From: Sorangium aterium
Lineage (GTDB): Bacteria; Myxococcota_A; Polyangia; Polyangiales; Polyangiaceae
Direction: 5' to 3'
NCBI RefSeq assembly: GCF_028368935.1
Contig: NZ_JAQNDK010000001.1
Coordinates: 992,001 to 1,056,000 of the forward strand
Length of the DNA: 64,000 nt
The notes under the pieces were generated by a model, which ran no database searches, was not told the DNA's origin, and was given only the letters and a program-made list of their open reading frames with translations. Numbering within the stretch: the stretch's first letter is position 1; each line of letters starts with the position of its first letter. Of this stretch, positions 17,764 through 26,378 are shown piece after piece. Position numbers and translations under genes: made by a program.

Positions 17764-18029
17764 GCGCCGTCGTCGGCGGTGGTGCGGTCACCATCGCCCG
17801 CAGTCCACGACATCCGCCGCGCGTCTCCCACCGGGACCTGTCAGGGCCCGACGCCGGTCAACCCCCCACCAACGCGCTGCCGTCGATCAGGGCGCTCCCG
17901 CTTGCCTCGCGCGGCCACGGCGCCGCATGGACACGGCCAGCGCCGGCGCAAGCACCTCGTGCAGGTGCTGACGGCGCTCGTGTGGAAACACGGAATCAGC
18001 GAAGCATCAGGGGAGGACAGGGCCCAAAC

Positions 18030-18392
18030 ATGACGAGCAAGATCATCTTCAAGAATGCCGCGCTGTGGACATGCGTCGCTCTTGGCGCGCGATGGCTCGC
18101 CGGTTGTGTCGTCGACAGCTCACCTTACAACGAGACACCGCAAGACGGCGATCCGTCAGAGACTACGCCGGCCCAGAGCGCCCTCAGCCACGCGCCCCTC
18201 GAGGGCCTCGCCAGGCCAGTGTCCTGGTCTGAGGCTCCTCACGTCTGCGACTTCGGCTTCCTCGGGGGCGCGGCGTGCGACCAGTACTGCAAGAGTCAAA
18301 GGCACGCGTTGTGCGGCTATTGCGAATGGAATGACACCGAGCGTAGAAATCAGTGCCAATGCAAATCGGATCCCCAGCTCTGCTCGCAATAG
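18030..18392 (+). CDS. Small Cys-rich lipoprotein
   Basis: A 120-aa protein starting at ATG 18030 after GGGGAGGACAGG. The signal peptide ends in the lipobox LAGC (Cys26). The mature part begins with a Ser/Thr/Pro linker and ends with a compact domain holding eight cysteines (CDFGFLGGAACDQYC, then CGYCEWN, CQCKSDPQLC), probably disulfide-bonded and outside the cell. It is followed in the same frame by a sugar-binding-protein relic. Confidence 0.65.
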   Translation: MTSKIIFKNAALWTCVALGARWLAGCVVDSSPYNETPQDGDPSETTPAQSALSHAPLEGLARPVSWSEAPHVCDFGFLGGAACDQYCKSQRHALCGYCEWNDTERRNQCQCKSDPQLCSQ

Positions 18393-18677
18393 CCGTTGCT
18401 CCGCAACGAGATCGTGAAGATCCTGCGAAACGGCGGGAAGATACCCGTCTTCGTCGGCATGTTCGCCGTCGACGACGCGACACAGCGCCTTGAGGGCATC
18501 CAGGACGTGGTCACCGCCCACGACATCCAGATCGTGGACAAGCGCGAGGACAACGCCGATCGCGCCGAGGCGCGCGCGAACGTCGAGGACATCATCAACG
18601 CCCGCCCGGACCTCAACGCCGCGACCGGCCTCTGGTCGTGCAACGCCATCGAGGCGCCGCCCGCCGGGGCGGAGTAG
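18393..18677 (+). pseudogene. Fragment of a sugar ABC-transporter substrate-binding protein
   Basis: Directly after the stop of the small lipoprotein, about 93 codons read NGGKIPVFVGMFAVDDATQRL, then GIQDVV, VDKREDNADRA and ANVEDIINARPDLNA ending in GLWSCN. This is the middle of a Peripla_BP_4 ribose/xylose-binding-type protein. The signal peptide, first lobe and C-terminal lobe are missing, and no ribosome site precedes the possible TTG start at 18396. It is most likely an internal gene fragment left by a rearrangement. Confidence 0.7.
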
Positions 18678-18688
18678 CCGCCGCGCGG

Positions 18689-21118
18689 TCAGCCGCGCTT
18701 CGCCGCGCGGCGGCGCACCTTCGAGAGCGCATAGCGGAAGCCGCTCGCCAGGTTGGCGTGCGTCGCCGTCGAGCCGACGTCCAGGCCTTGCCGGACCATC
18801 ATCTGCGCGGCCTCCGGCCGGATGCCGACGAGCACCGCCTCGGCGCCGAGCAGCGCGGCCGCCTGCGCCGCCTCGACGAGCCGGGACGCCGCCGTCGCGT
18901 CGACGAACGCCATGCCGGTGACGTCGATCAGCACGACGCGCGCGCGCTTCGCGTCGATCTCGCGGAGCATCGACGCGATGAAGTCGCCTGAGCGCTGGGC
19001 ATCCATGACGCCCACGACGGGCATCACGAGGATGCCGTCCGCGATGGGCACCACGGGGCTCGAGAGCTCGCGGATGGTCTGGAGCATCGCCGCTTGCTGC
19101 AGGTTGGCGCGCTCGAGCTCCTCGCTCCGCGCGGAGATGCGGCGGAGCAGCCGGGCGTTCTCGACGCCGATCGCCACCGTGCCGGCGACGCGGACGAGGA
19201 ACGCCACGTCGCCCGCGCCGCACGCCTCCCTGCGAGCGCTGCTCAGGACGAGGGCGCCGAGGACGTTGCCGCGGCCTTGCAGCGGCACGGCGATGGCCGT
19301 GCGCGCGCCGTCGTGCGCGGCGGGCAGGGCGGCGTCCGCTCCCCCCTCGGCGGGGTCGATCACGACCGAGCGGCCCGACTCGATCGCGCGGCGCACGAGC
19401 GAGCGCGTCGGGATCGAGACCTGGTCCTCGACGACGGAGCTCGACGGGGACGAGAGCCCGATCATCATGACCTCGATCGCAGGGGCGACGGGCGCGATCC
19501 GCCCGCCGCTCCCGGCCGCGGCCCGGCGGGCGGCCTCGAGAGAGAGGTAATCGCTCAGCGCCGTGGACCAAGGCGTCTGCTCGAGGGTGACGCAATCGAC
19601 GCGGGTGTGGAGGACCCGGGAAGGCGGCAGCTCGGCGAGGGTCGGCCCGACGCCGCGCGTGATCATCCGGTGGATCGTCTCGACGGCGCGGAAGCCCATG
19701 TCGTCCTCGCGCTGGACGATCGTCGCGTGGATCGCCCCCTGCCGGAGCAGGGCGACCGTGCGGGCGACGAGATCGAAGCCGACGATCTTGAGATCCCCGG
19801 CCCGGCCGAGGGCTCGCGCCGCTCGGCCCCAGGACGGCCCGTTGTCCGCGGCGGCGCCGAAGGCGCCCGCGACGTCGGACCGCCCCTCGAGCGCCACCGT
19901 GGCGAGCCTCGTCCCGGCCTCCTGATCCCAGTCGCACGGGATCGTCGGCAGCACCGTGAGGTTCGACCCGAGCGCCGCCTCCCAGAAGCCATCGACGCGC
20001 TCGCGGACGTTCAGCGCGAGCCCCACGGCGCCGAGGGACGCGACGACGCCGCCGCCCGGGAGCAGCCGCTTCATCACCTCGGCCGCCAACCTGCCCGACG
20101 CCACGTTGTCCGTGCCGATGTAGAGCGGCGCCCGGCTGCCCGGCAACGGAGGCGTGTCGATCACGACGACCGGGATGTCCATCTCGGCCGCCTGCCGGAA
20201 CACCTCCTCCGCGCTCTCGGGGTTGCTGGGCGCGATGATGATGCCGGACATGCGGCGGCGGATCGCCTCGTCGAGCAGGGCGCGCTGAGAGCCCTCGCCG
20301 TCGCCGCCGTGGCCGGACCGCCAGTCGATGGAAACGCCGAGGGGCCGCGCGGCGCTGTCCGCGCCGGCGCGGATGTTCTGGAAGTAGGTCGTCGGCTCCG
20401 ACGCCGGAGCCCGGTAGACACGGGCGCAGAGGTCGCCTCGCGCGAGCCCAGGGCCGTCCCCGACGCGGTCCTCCTCGAGCAGCCAGATCTCCACCGTGTT
20501 CCAGCTCGGGTCGAGCTGCACGCTCTTGATGCCGTGAGCGATGGTCTCGATGAGGTCGTGCAGCGCGGGCGTCGTGCCCACCTCGTGGAGAAGCCGCTCG
20601 AACAGGCGGATCTCCTGCGCAGCGCTCGCCTTGTCGTCATAGAGCCTGTGCCGCTCCAGCGCGTCTCCGGCCGTGCCCGCCAGGACGTCGATCGTGGCGC
20701 AGCGCTCCTCGCCCGGAGACGCCATGGTGGCCTGCTCGACGGCGAGATAGCCGGCCGGCTCGCCGCAGAGCTGGATGGGCGCGACCAGGAGCCCGGCGCC
20801 TTCGGGGACGCCGCTGCCCGCCTCGATCGCGAAAGGCAGGTACATCCGGTACCAGGCCCGCGCATCGACGATGCGGCTCGCGTGCGCGGCGTCAAGAGGC
20901 GCCGCAGCGCCGAGCGCGGCCCCCCCGTCGGCGAGCTCTGCGCCGACCGGGACGCGCGAGGAAAACCCAGGTGGCGAGTCGAACCCGACCAGCGCTCTGG
21001 CCACGAAGCGGTCGCCCTCGCGGATCAGCAGGCTGCCGCGCGGCGCGTACGGGAGAACGGCCATGGCCCGCCGCACGATCTGCTGGAGGACGGCGAGGAG
21101 GTCGGGTACCGGACGCAT
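18689..21118 (-). CDS. Cytoplasmic sensor: GAF, sugar-binding-like, GAF, RsbR-type STAS
   Basis: An 809-aa protein without a signal peptide. Residues about 10-160 look like a GAF domain. Residues about 165-530 are a periplasmic-binding-protein/LacI-like fold (RRRMSGIIIAPSNPESAEEV, IDTPPLPGSRAPLYIGTDN, LKIVGFDLVARTVALLRQG). A second GAF lies at about 545-660, then a helical linker and a STAS domain at about 690-800. The STAS part carries the RsbR stressosome signature VVLIDVTGMAFVDATAA with the two Thr positions phosphorylated in RsbR. It likely couples ligand binding to a stressosome-like partner switch; no RsbS/RsbT is adjacent. Confidence 0.85.
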   Translation of the reverse strand: MRPVPDLLAVLQQIVRRAMAVLPYAPRGSLLIREGDRFVARALVGFDSPPGFSSRVPVGAELADGGAALGAAAPLDAAHASRIVDARAWYRMYLPFAIEAGSGVPEGAGLLVAPIQLCGEPAGYLAVEQATMASPGEERCATIDVLAGTAGDALERHRLYDDKASAAQEIRLFERLLHEVGTTPALHDLIETIAHGIKSVQLDPSWNTVEIWLLEEDRVGDGPGLARGDLCARVYRAPASEPTTYFQNIRAGADSAARPLGVSIDWRSGHGGDGEGSQRALLDEAIRRRMSGIIIAPSNPESAEEVFRQAAEMDIPVVVIDTPPLPGSRAPLYIGTDNVASGRLAAEVMKRLLPGGGVVASLGAVGLALNVRERVDGFWEAALGSNLTVLPTIPCDWDQEAGTRLATVALEGRSDVAGAFGAAADNGPSWGRAARALGRAGDLKIVGFDLVARTVALLRQGAIHATIVQREDDMGFRAVETIHRMITRGVGPTLAELPPSRVLHTRVDCVTLEQTPWSTALSDYLSLEAARRAAAGSGGRIAPVAPAIEVMMIGLSSPSSSVVEDQVSIPTRSLVRRAIESGRSVVIDPAEGGADAALPAAHDGARTAIAVPLQGRGNVLGALVLSSARREACGAGDVAFLVRVAGTVAIGVENARLLRRISARSEELERANLQQAAMLQTIRELSSPVVPIADGILVMPVVGVMDAQRSGDFIASMLREIDAKRARVVLIDVTGMAFVDATAASRLVEAAQAAALLGAEAVLVGIRPEAAQMMVRQGLDVGSTATHANLASGFRYALSKVRRRAAKRG

Positions 21119-21234
21119 GCGGGTCGCTCGACGATCTCGCCTGGATCCAGGCGGCCTTCAACAAATTCACGCGCAATGGGTCGATCGCGGGTCGGAAAAA
21201 ACCGCGCTGCCGAGCGCAGGCGCGGCGCGCGCCG

Positions 21235-23022
21235 CTACGGCGATACAGCGGACCCGAACCGCTCGTTGCTCATGCCTCCCGCCCCAGCGAGAGATGCCTG
21301 CGAGCGGTCGCCGAGGTCGCCGCCGAGGTACACGAGGACTTCCTTGCCGCCTCCGAACGCGATGACGAGATCCCCGAGCCCGTCGCGGTTGAAGTCGCCG
21401 GCGCGCGAGATCTTCGTCTCGCGCGTGCCGCTGCGCTGTCCGCTCATCGAGGCGTCGGGCTCCCCGTCGAGGCCCGCGCCGCCGCGGTATACGTACGCCT
21501 TGCCGTTGAGGCCGGCCTCCGGCGCGCCCACCACCATCTCCACGAAGCCATCCCCGTCGAGGTCACCGCTCGATGACACGGTCTGACCGAAGCGATCGGC
21601 CGGCGCCTCGCCGTGGAGCTCCAGATCGGCGGTCGTGTCGAACTCCCCGCCTGGCCCGCCGAGGTACAGGAAGGCCATGTTCTTCCCCGGATCTCCCACG
21701 AGCAAGTCCGCGAACCCGTCTCCGTTGACGTCGCCCGCGCCCACCGCTCGTCCGAGCTCGCCCTCGCCCTCGCCCTCGCCGATCAGCAGGCCGTCAGGCG
21801 TTGTGTCGAGCGCGCCGGCCGAGCCGAAATAGACGTAGACGCGCTGGCTGCCGGGCGCCCCGACGGCGATGTCCGAGAAGCCATCGCCGTTGAAGTCCGC
21901 CGATGCGACCGAGGTGCCGAACTTGCTGCCGCTCTGCACCCCCGAGAACATCGTGTCGGCGACCGTATCGAACGCCTCTGGCCCGCCCCGATAGACGTAG
22001 GCGTTACCCGGCTCGTCGAAGTTGGGGCCGCCTCCCGGCGCGCCGACCACGAGGTCGGCGTAGCCGTCTGCGTCGATGTCCCCGGAGGCCAGCGCGCTGC
22101 CGAACCTGCGCTCATCGCCAGCGAGGTTCCCCGAGAAATCCGCGCTCGCGGCCCACGTCCCGGGCTCCTTCGAGCTCCCCTGGAGCACGCGGACCATGCC
22201 CTTGAGGTCCGCGAAGGTCGTGCCCGCGACCACCGCCTCGGCGAAGCCGTCGCCGTTCAGGTCCGCGGTCGCCACGTTGCCCCCGTAGCCGGCCCCCTCG
22301 ATGGCGCCGCCGGTGCGGTTGTTGATCCCGACGAGGGTCCCATCCGGCGCCGGGTCGAAGCCGTCGCCCGCGCCGCCCAGGAAGACGTAGGCGGCTCCGC
22401 AAGGGATGTACTCCGGGATCTGATACTCGAGCGCCCCCACGAGGATGTCGTCGAAGGCGTCGCCGTTGAGATCGTGGTGCCCCCGTCCCACGTTGATCCA
22501 CCGGACCGCAGAGGGAGCGGAGCAGGCGCCCCCCGAGCACGCGCGGACCCGCCAGTAGACGCGGGCGCCCACGGGAGGAGCCGCGGAGCCCTCGAGATCC
22601 GCGGCCGGCCGCCAGCGCGTCGCCGTCGTCGTCTCGGAGGTGATCACAGCGGCAAACGTCGGGTCCTGACCGAGCTCGACCGTGTATTCGATCGGGTCGC
22701 CTGCGGGCGACACCGACGGCTCCCAGACGAAGGTGGGCCGCCGCGTGTCGGGCACGAGCATCGAGCCGACCGGGCTGTCCTGGATCGGCAGCCTCGGGAC
22801 CGGTGTCGTGGGAGCATGCGGCTCTCCGCCGCCGCCGCTGCCGGCGCTCCCGCCGCCGCCGCCGCTGCCGGCGCTCTCGCCGCCGCCGCTGCCGGCGCTC
22901 GCGCCACCGTCACCGCCACCGCCCGATGCCGGGTCGCGGGTCACGTCCCTGATCCCGAGGAGATCGGCGCACCCGAGGAAGAGGGTTGCGAGCGCAATAC
23001 CCCAGGAAAAAGAGCTCCGCAT
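21235..23022 (-). CDS. FG-GAP repeat lipoprotein
   Basis: A 595-aa protein from ATG 23022, with the lipobox LFLGC (Cys19) and a long Gly/Ser-rich linker. A fibronectin-like region covers about residues 75-180. About seven FG-GAP/integrin-alpha-type repeats follow, with calcium-loop motifs such as DLNGDGFAEAVV, DIDADGYADLVVG and DVNGDGFADLLVG, expected to form a beta-propeller on the cell surface. No good ribosome site precedes the ATG; TTG 23058 in the same frame is an alternative that would lengthen the n-region. Confidence 0.8.
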   Translation of the reverse strand: MRSSFSWGIALATLFLGCADLLGIRDVTRDPASGGGGDGGASAGSGGGESAGSGGGGGSAGSGGGGEPHAPTTPVPRLPIQDSPVGSMLVPDTRRPTFVWEPSVSPAGDPIEYTVELGQDPTFAAVITSETTTATRWRPAADLEGSAAPPVGARVYWRVRACSGGACSAPSAVRWINVGRGHHDLNGDAFDDILVGALEYQIPEYIPCGAAYVFLGGAGDGFDPAPDGTLVGINNRTGGAIEGAGYGGNVATADLNGDGFAEAVVAGTTFADLKGMVRVLQGSSKEPGTWAASADFSGNLAGDERRFGSALASGDIDADGYADLVVGAPGGGPNFDEPGNAYVYRGGPEAFDTVADTMFSGVQSGSKFGTSVASADFNGDGFSDIAVGAPGSQRVYVYFGSAGALDTTPDGLLIGEGEGEGELGRAVGAGDVNGDGFADLLVGDPGKNMAFLYLGGPGGEFDTTADLELHGEAPADRFGQTVSSSGDLDGDGFVEMVVGAPEAGLNGKAYVYRGGAGLDGEPDASMSGQRSGTRETKISRAGDFNRDGLGDLVIAFGGGKEVLVYLGGDLGDRSQASLAGAGGMSNERFGSAVSP

Positions 23023-23461
23023 CGCGCGGAGGGTACTGGAGGCGCGATACGCCCACAAGGCGAGCAGCCACGCGCCGACACCGCGCGTCGAGGAGCGCGA
23101 GCGTGGCGCGTCGCGACGGCTTCGCCGCCCGCGAGGAACGGCTCACGAGATCGACTCATGACGACGCGATCATGAGCCGGGCGCTCGTGGCACAGACAGG
23201 CAGCGACAACACGTCCGCGGGCCCCCTACCAGCGACCACGCCGGAGCACGCGCCGACGCCGAGGAGCGCGCCGGCCCGCGTCACCCCGGCAGCCGAAGGT
23301 CCGCCCCGCCGGCACCGCCCCCGAGCCCCGGCAGCCCAGGGCGAGGAACAGCGCCAGGCCCCGCGCCGCGCCGCGCCGGGCGCTCCCCCCAGCAGCGCTG
23401 CCGCAGGCGCGCACGTTGCAGGGAAAGCACAAAGATCTCGTGGACCAGAGATGAATTCCGC
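23023..23461. other. Divergent intergenic region
   Basis: About 440 bases between the FG-GAP lipoprotein (minus) and the VTC gene (plus). It is Pro/Ala-coding-like in several frames but has no ribosome sites and no recognisable protein. No RNA element was recognised. Confidence 0.35.
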
Positions 23462-24337
23462 TTGCGGACGCGGGTGAAATTTGTGTCATTATTGCGTGGC
23501 TACCGTAACAATTTCGCGACGCGCGGCAGCGCGGCGCTCTTGCCCTTGACGACCGAGGAGGCGAGAGTCCTGGACGTCATCGAACGATACGAGTTCAAGT
23601 ACCTGGTGCCGGAGCGCCTCGTCCCGGATATCCGGGCCACGGCCTGCTCGGTCGGCCGGATTGACCGGTACGCCGGCCCGGACGGCGTGTACCGCATCCG
23701 GTCGCTCTACCTCGACACACGCGGGTTCGACCTCTACTGGGCCAACGCCCGCGAGCAGCGCGACCGCTTCAAGCTGCGGGTGCGCAACTATCCTGGGAAG
23801 ACCAGCCCGGCCTTCCTGGAGGTGAAGCGGCGCGTCCAGGATGTGATCATCAAGTCGCGCGCGGCGGTGCCGGCGAGCGATTGGCGCGATCTGCTCGCGC
23901 CCGGCCGCCCCCCCTCGCTCGATCGGCTCTCGCCGGGCGCGCGGAAGGCCGCGGAGAAGTTCATCGGCGCGTTCCACCGCCACGACCTCAGGCCGGCGCT
24001 CCTCGTCGACTACGAGCGCGAGGCGTACGAGAGCACCATCGACACCTACGCGCGCCTGACGTTCGACCGGAAGATCGTCTGTCAGCGCAGGGAAACGATG
24101 GATCTCGACGCCTCCGAAGGGGGGTGGCGCCCGGTGGACCACCCCGTCCAGACGCAGACGCCCGAGCCCGTCTGCGTGCTCGAGCTCAAGTTCGAGCGCA
24201 GGCCGCCGCCGTGGATGGTGGCGCTCGTGCGACGCCTCGACCTCGTCCGGCACTCGTTCTCCAAGTACTGCTACGGCGTCACCGCGCAGCTGACGCTGCC
24301 GGAGGCGCGGTCGGCCCGGGTCGCAGGGTGGCAATGA
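23462..24337 (+). CDS. VTC-domain (polyphosphate polymerase-like) protein
   Basis: A VTC domain begins at ERYEFKYLVPERLV (around 23579) and continues with YRIRSLYLDT, KLRVRNY, FLEVKRR, DYEREAYES, LTFDRKI, VCVLELKFERRPPPW and HSFSKYC. These include the basic and acidic residues lining the triphosphate-tunnel fold. The start is uncertain. The frame is open from TTG 23462 and has GTG codons at 23474 and 23483, none with a ribosome site. The only strong site, GAGGAGG at 23555-23561, lies 8 bases before CTG 23570, which would place the start just before the domain. The stop overlaps the DUF4956 start as ATGA. Confidence 0.85.
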   Translation: MRTRVKFVSLLRGYRNNFATRGSAALLPLTTEEARVLDVIERYEFKYLVPERLVPDIRATACSVGRIDRYAGPDGVYRIRSLYLDTRGFDLYWANAREQRDRFKLRVRNYPGKTSPAFLEVKRRVQDVIIKSRAAVPASDWRDLLAPGRPPSLDRLSPGARKAAEKFIGAFHRHDLRPALLVDYEREAYESTIDTYARLTFDRKIVCQRRETMDLDASEGGWRPVDHPVQTQTPEPVCVLELKFERRPPPWMVALVRRLDLVRHSFSKYCYGVTAQLTLPEARSARVAGWQ

Positions 24338-25026
24338 TGGACTGGCTCGCGGCGCTCTCGCACGGCGGGGCCGTCGAGTGGCGCGAGGCGCTCATCTCCC
24401 TGCTCGTCGCCTTCGGGCTCACGCAGGGCATCGCCGGCGTCTACATGCTCACGTTCCGCGGCCTCTCGTACTCCCGGACGGTCGTCCAGAGCATGGCGCT
24501 CGGCAGCATCATCACGTGCACGCTCATGCTCGCCGTCGGCAACAACATCGCGGCCGGCATCGGGATCGCGGGGGGCGTCTCCGCGATCCGGTTCCGCACC
24601 ACGCTGCGCGATCCGCGCGACGTCGTGTTCGTCTTCGCGTCGCTCACCATCGGCATGGCGAGCGGCGCGCGGGCCTACGGCGCGGCGATCGCGGGGGCGG
24701 CGATGTTCGGCGTCGCGACGCTCTTGCTCCACGTCACCGGCTACGGGTCGCGCCGGCAGCCGGACGGGCTGCTCCGGTTCGTGGCGCCGGCCGGCCAGGC
24801 CGGCACGGAGATCGCCGGCGCGATCGCGGGCATCCTCCGCGAGCACTGCGGCACCTTCTCGCTCGTCACCCTGCGCGAGGCGGCGCAGGGCACCGTCATG
24901 GAGCACGCCTACCAGATCCGCGTTCGCCACCCCGACCTGCGGGCCGGCCTCGTGACGAGCCTGCAGGCGTTGCCCGGCGTGGCGGACGTGAGCCTGATGC
25001 TCCAGGAGCCGACGCTGGACCTCTGA
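24334..25026 (+). CDS. DUF4956 membrane protein paired with VTC protein
   Basis: A 230-aa protein starting at ATG 24334, overlapping the VTC stop by 4 bases. Several membrane helices occupy residues 15-140 (LLVAFGLTQGIAGVYML, VVQSMALGSIITCTLMLAV). The loop GGVSAIRFRTTLRDPRD is the hallmark of DUF4956, and a soluble domain follows. VTC and DUF4956 genes are often neighbours, and the pair is thought to act together at the membrane, possibly in polyphosphate synthesis. The experimental role is not established as far as I know. Confidence 0.88.
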   Translation: MMDWLAALSHGGAVEWREALISLLVAFGLTQGIAGVYMLTFRGLSYSRTVVQSMALGSIITCTLMLAVGNNIAAGIGIAGGVSAIRFRTTLRDPRDVVFVFASLTIGMASGARAYGAAIAGAAMFGVATLLLHVTGYGSRRQPDGLLRFVAPAGQAGTEIAGAIAGILREHCGTFSLVTLREAAQGTVMEHAYQIRVRHPDLRAGLVTSLQALPGVADVSLMLQEPTLDL

Positions 25027-25127
25027 CCACGGCGACGCACCCTATCCGCTGATGCGCAGGCAGCAATCTCACTCACCCGGGCGCATCACGTCGCGGCCAC
25101 ACCGTGGGAGCCGTGGTAACAGAGCGC

Positions 25128-25514
25128 ATGCACAAGAGTCGCCTGGCTGGGTTCATCATCGACTGCCGAACCGACGATCTCGATAGCGCCGCGCGTTTCT
25201 GGAGCGCGGCGCTCGGGATGCGATCGCGCGGCCGGGACGGCGAGGCGTACGTCCGCCTGGACGCGTCTACGCGCGATCTTTCGGTCGAGGTGCAGAGCGT
25301 GAAGCACGGGAGCCGCGTTCACCTCGACATCGAGACCGACGACGTCGAAGCCGAGGTGCGCCGCCTCGAGCGGCTCGGCGCCAAGCGGATCACGCAGGCC
25401 TCGACGTGGTGGGTGCTCGAGGCGCCGACCGGCCAGCGCTTCTGCGTGGTGAGGACCGCTCACCCGGACGCGCCCGGCTTCTCCACGTGGGACGACGAGG
25501 GGAACCCCGCGTAG
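25128..25514 (+). CDS. VOC/glyoxalase-like protein
   Basis: A 128-aa single-module VOC protein from ATG 25128 (GTG 25104 is an in-frame alternative). Recognisable features are the first strand FIIDCRTDDLDSAARFWSAALG, the VHLDIETDDVEAEVRRLERLGA hinge and the closing QRFCVVRT strand. Metal-ligand positions are only partly populated, so it may be a binding protein rather than an enzyme. Substrate is unknown. Confidence 0.8.
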   Translation: MHKSRLAGFIIDCRTDDLDSAARFWSAALGMRSRGRDGEAYVRLDASTRDLSVEVQSVKHGSRVHLDIETDDVEAEVRRLERLGAKRITQASTWWVLEAPTGQRFCVVRTAHPDAPGFSTWDDEGNPA

Positions 25515-26378
25515 AAGCGGCGGCCCTGGCCCCGACGCCCGCCGTCGGGCAATTCGACGGTGAGCGTCGCGCATCCGCCCGCCGCGCTCCGCATGCCGCC
25601 ATGCGCTGCGACGGAGCGTCGTGCGATGAACAGGCCAAGACCCCACCTCCGGAGCTCCACACGGACGTCGCGCATTCGAGGCGATCGGAGGGGCGATCCC
25701 GACGAGCTCTCCGGGCCGCTCCAGCGGGTGATTCGAGAACTCCATGAGCTCGAAACACGATGTCCTTGATCTCGCGGAGCCCCCTCGCCCCGCGCCCCTC
25801 AAGCTCGTTGGCCACCAGGAGGCCGGCGCCAGCGCTCGCGCGGTGCACACCGCGGCTTCCAGACCTGCAAGTAGCCATGCAGTTCCGCGGATACTGGACG
25901 CGCGCTGACCTCCTGACGTGGCCCGCCTGTGGCCTCGGCGTGCCGGCGCGACAGAGGGGAGAGGCCCAGATCTCCGCCTGAGCCCTCCGGTCGACGCGAC
26001 GTGACGGCGCGCGACGCCCTCGCCCGACGGCGCGGCCGCCAGCCAGGACAGCTCGGCCGGCACGCGCGCAAAGGCCGGCGGCCAGCCAGCCACCCGCGCA
26101 AGAAGCAGAGGCAGGGCGCGCATATCGCGCGCGGGCCGGTGTGCCGGGGTGGCCGCGCTGGCCGGCCATCCTGGACCACCGGGCGGCCACGCCACGGGAC
26201 AAAGCAACGGCCAACAGCCCTGTAACCCGGCTTTTCCGGGGTAAGGCAGCAGGCCGAGATTTTGCAATGCCTCCCGATGGCTCCCGACGCTCGCGGAGAA
26301 ATCGAGGCGAGCCCGGGTCAGCATCAATTTTGGCCCACGTCTGTAGGCTGATGTAGCCAAACGTGGGAAGAGGTTAAC
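25515..26378. other. 864-base region with no intact gene
   Basis: Apart from the histidine-kinase relic at 25534-25645 on the minus strand, no protein-like frame with a start and ribosome site is visible. The right end (about 26215-26378) is less GC-rich and should contain the promoter of the FGE-type lipoprotein gene. Confidence 0.45.
25534..25645 (-). pseudogene. Relic of a histidine-kinase ATPase domain
   Basis: On the minus strand 25645-25534 reads WGLGLFIARRSVAAHGG, then a short gap and CATLTVELPDGG. This is the G2 box and terminal strand of a HATPase_c domain. The preceding N and G1 boxes and the HisKA domain are not found in any frame upstream, so this is the tail of a destroyed histidine kinase gene. 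Confidence 0.6.

Noticed and set aside
22986-23477. Plus-strand frame of 163 codons in the gap before the VTC gene
   Set aside because: Low-complexity Arg/Pro/Ala sequence without a ribosome site; overlaps the FG-GAP gene start.
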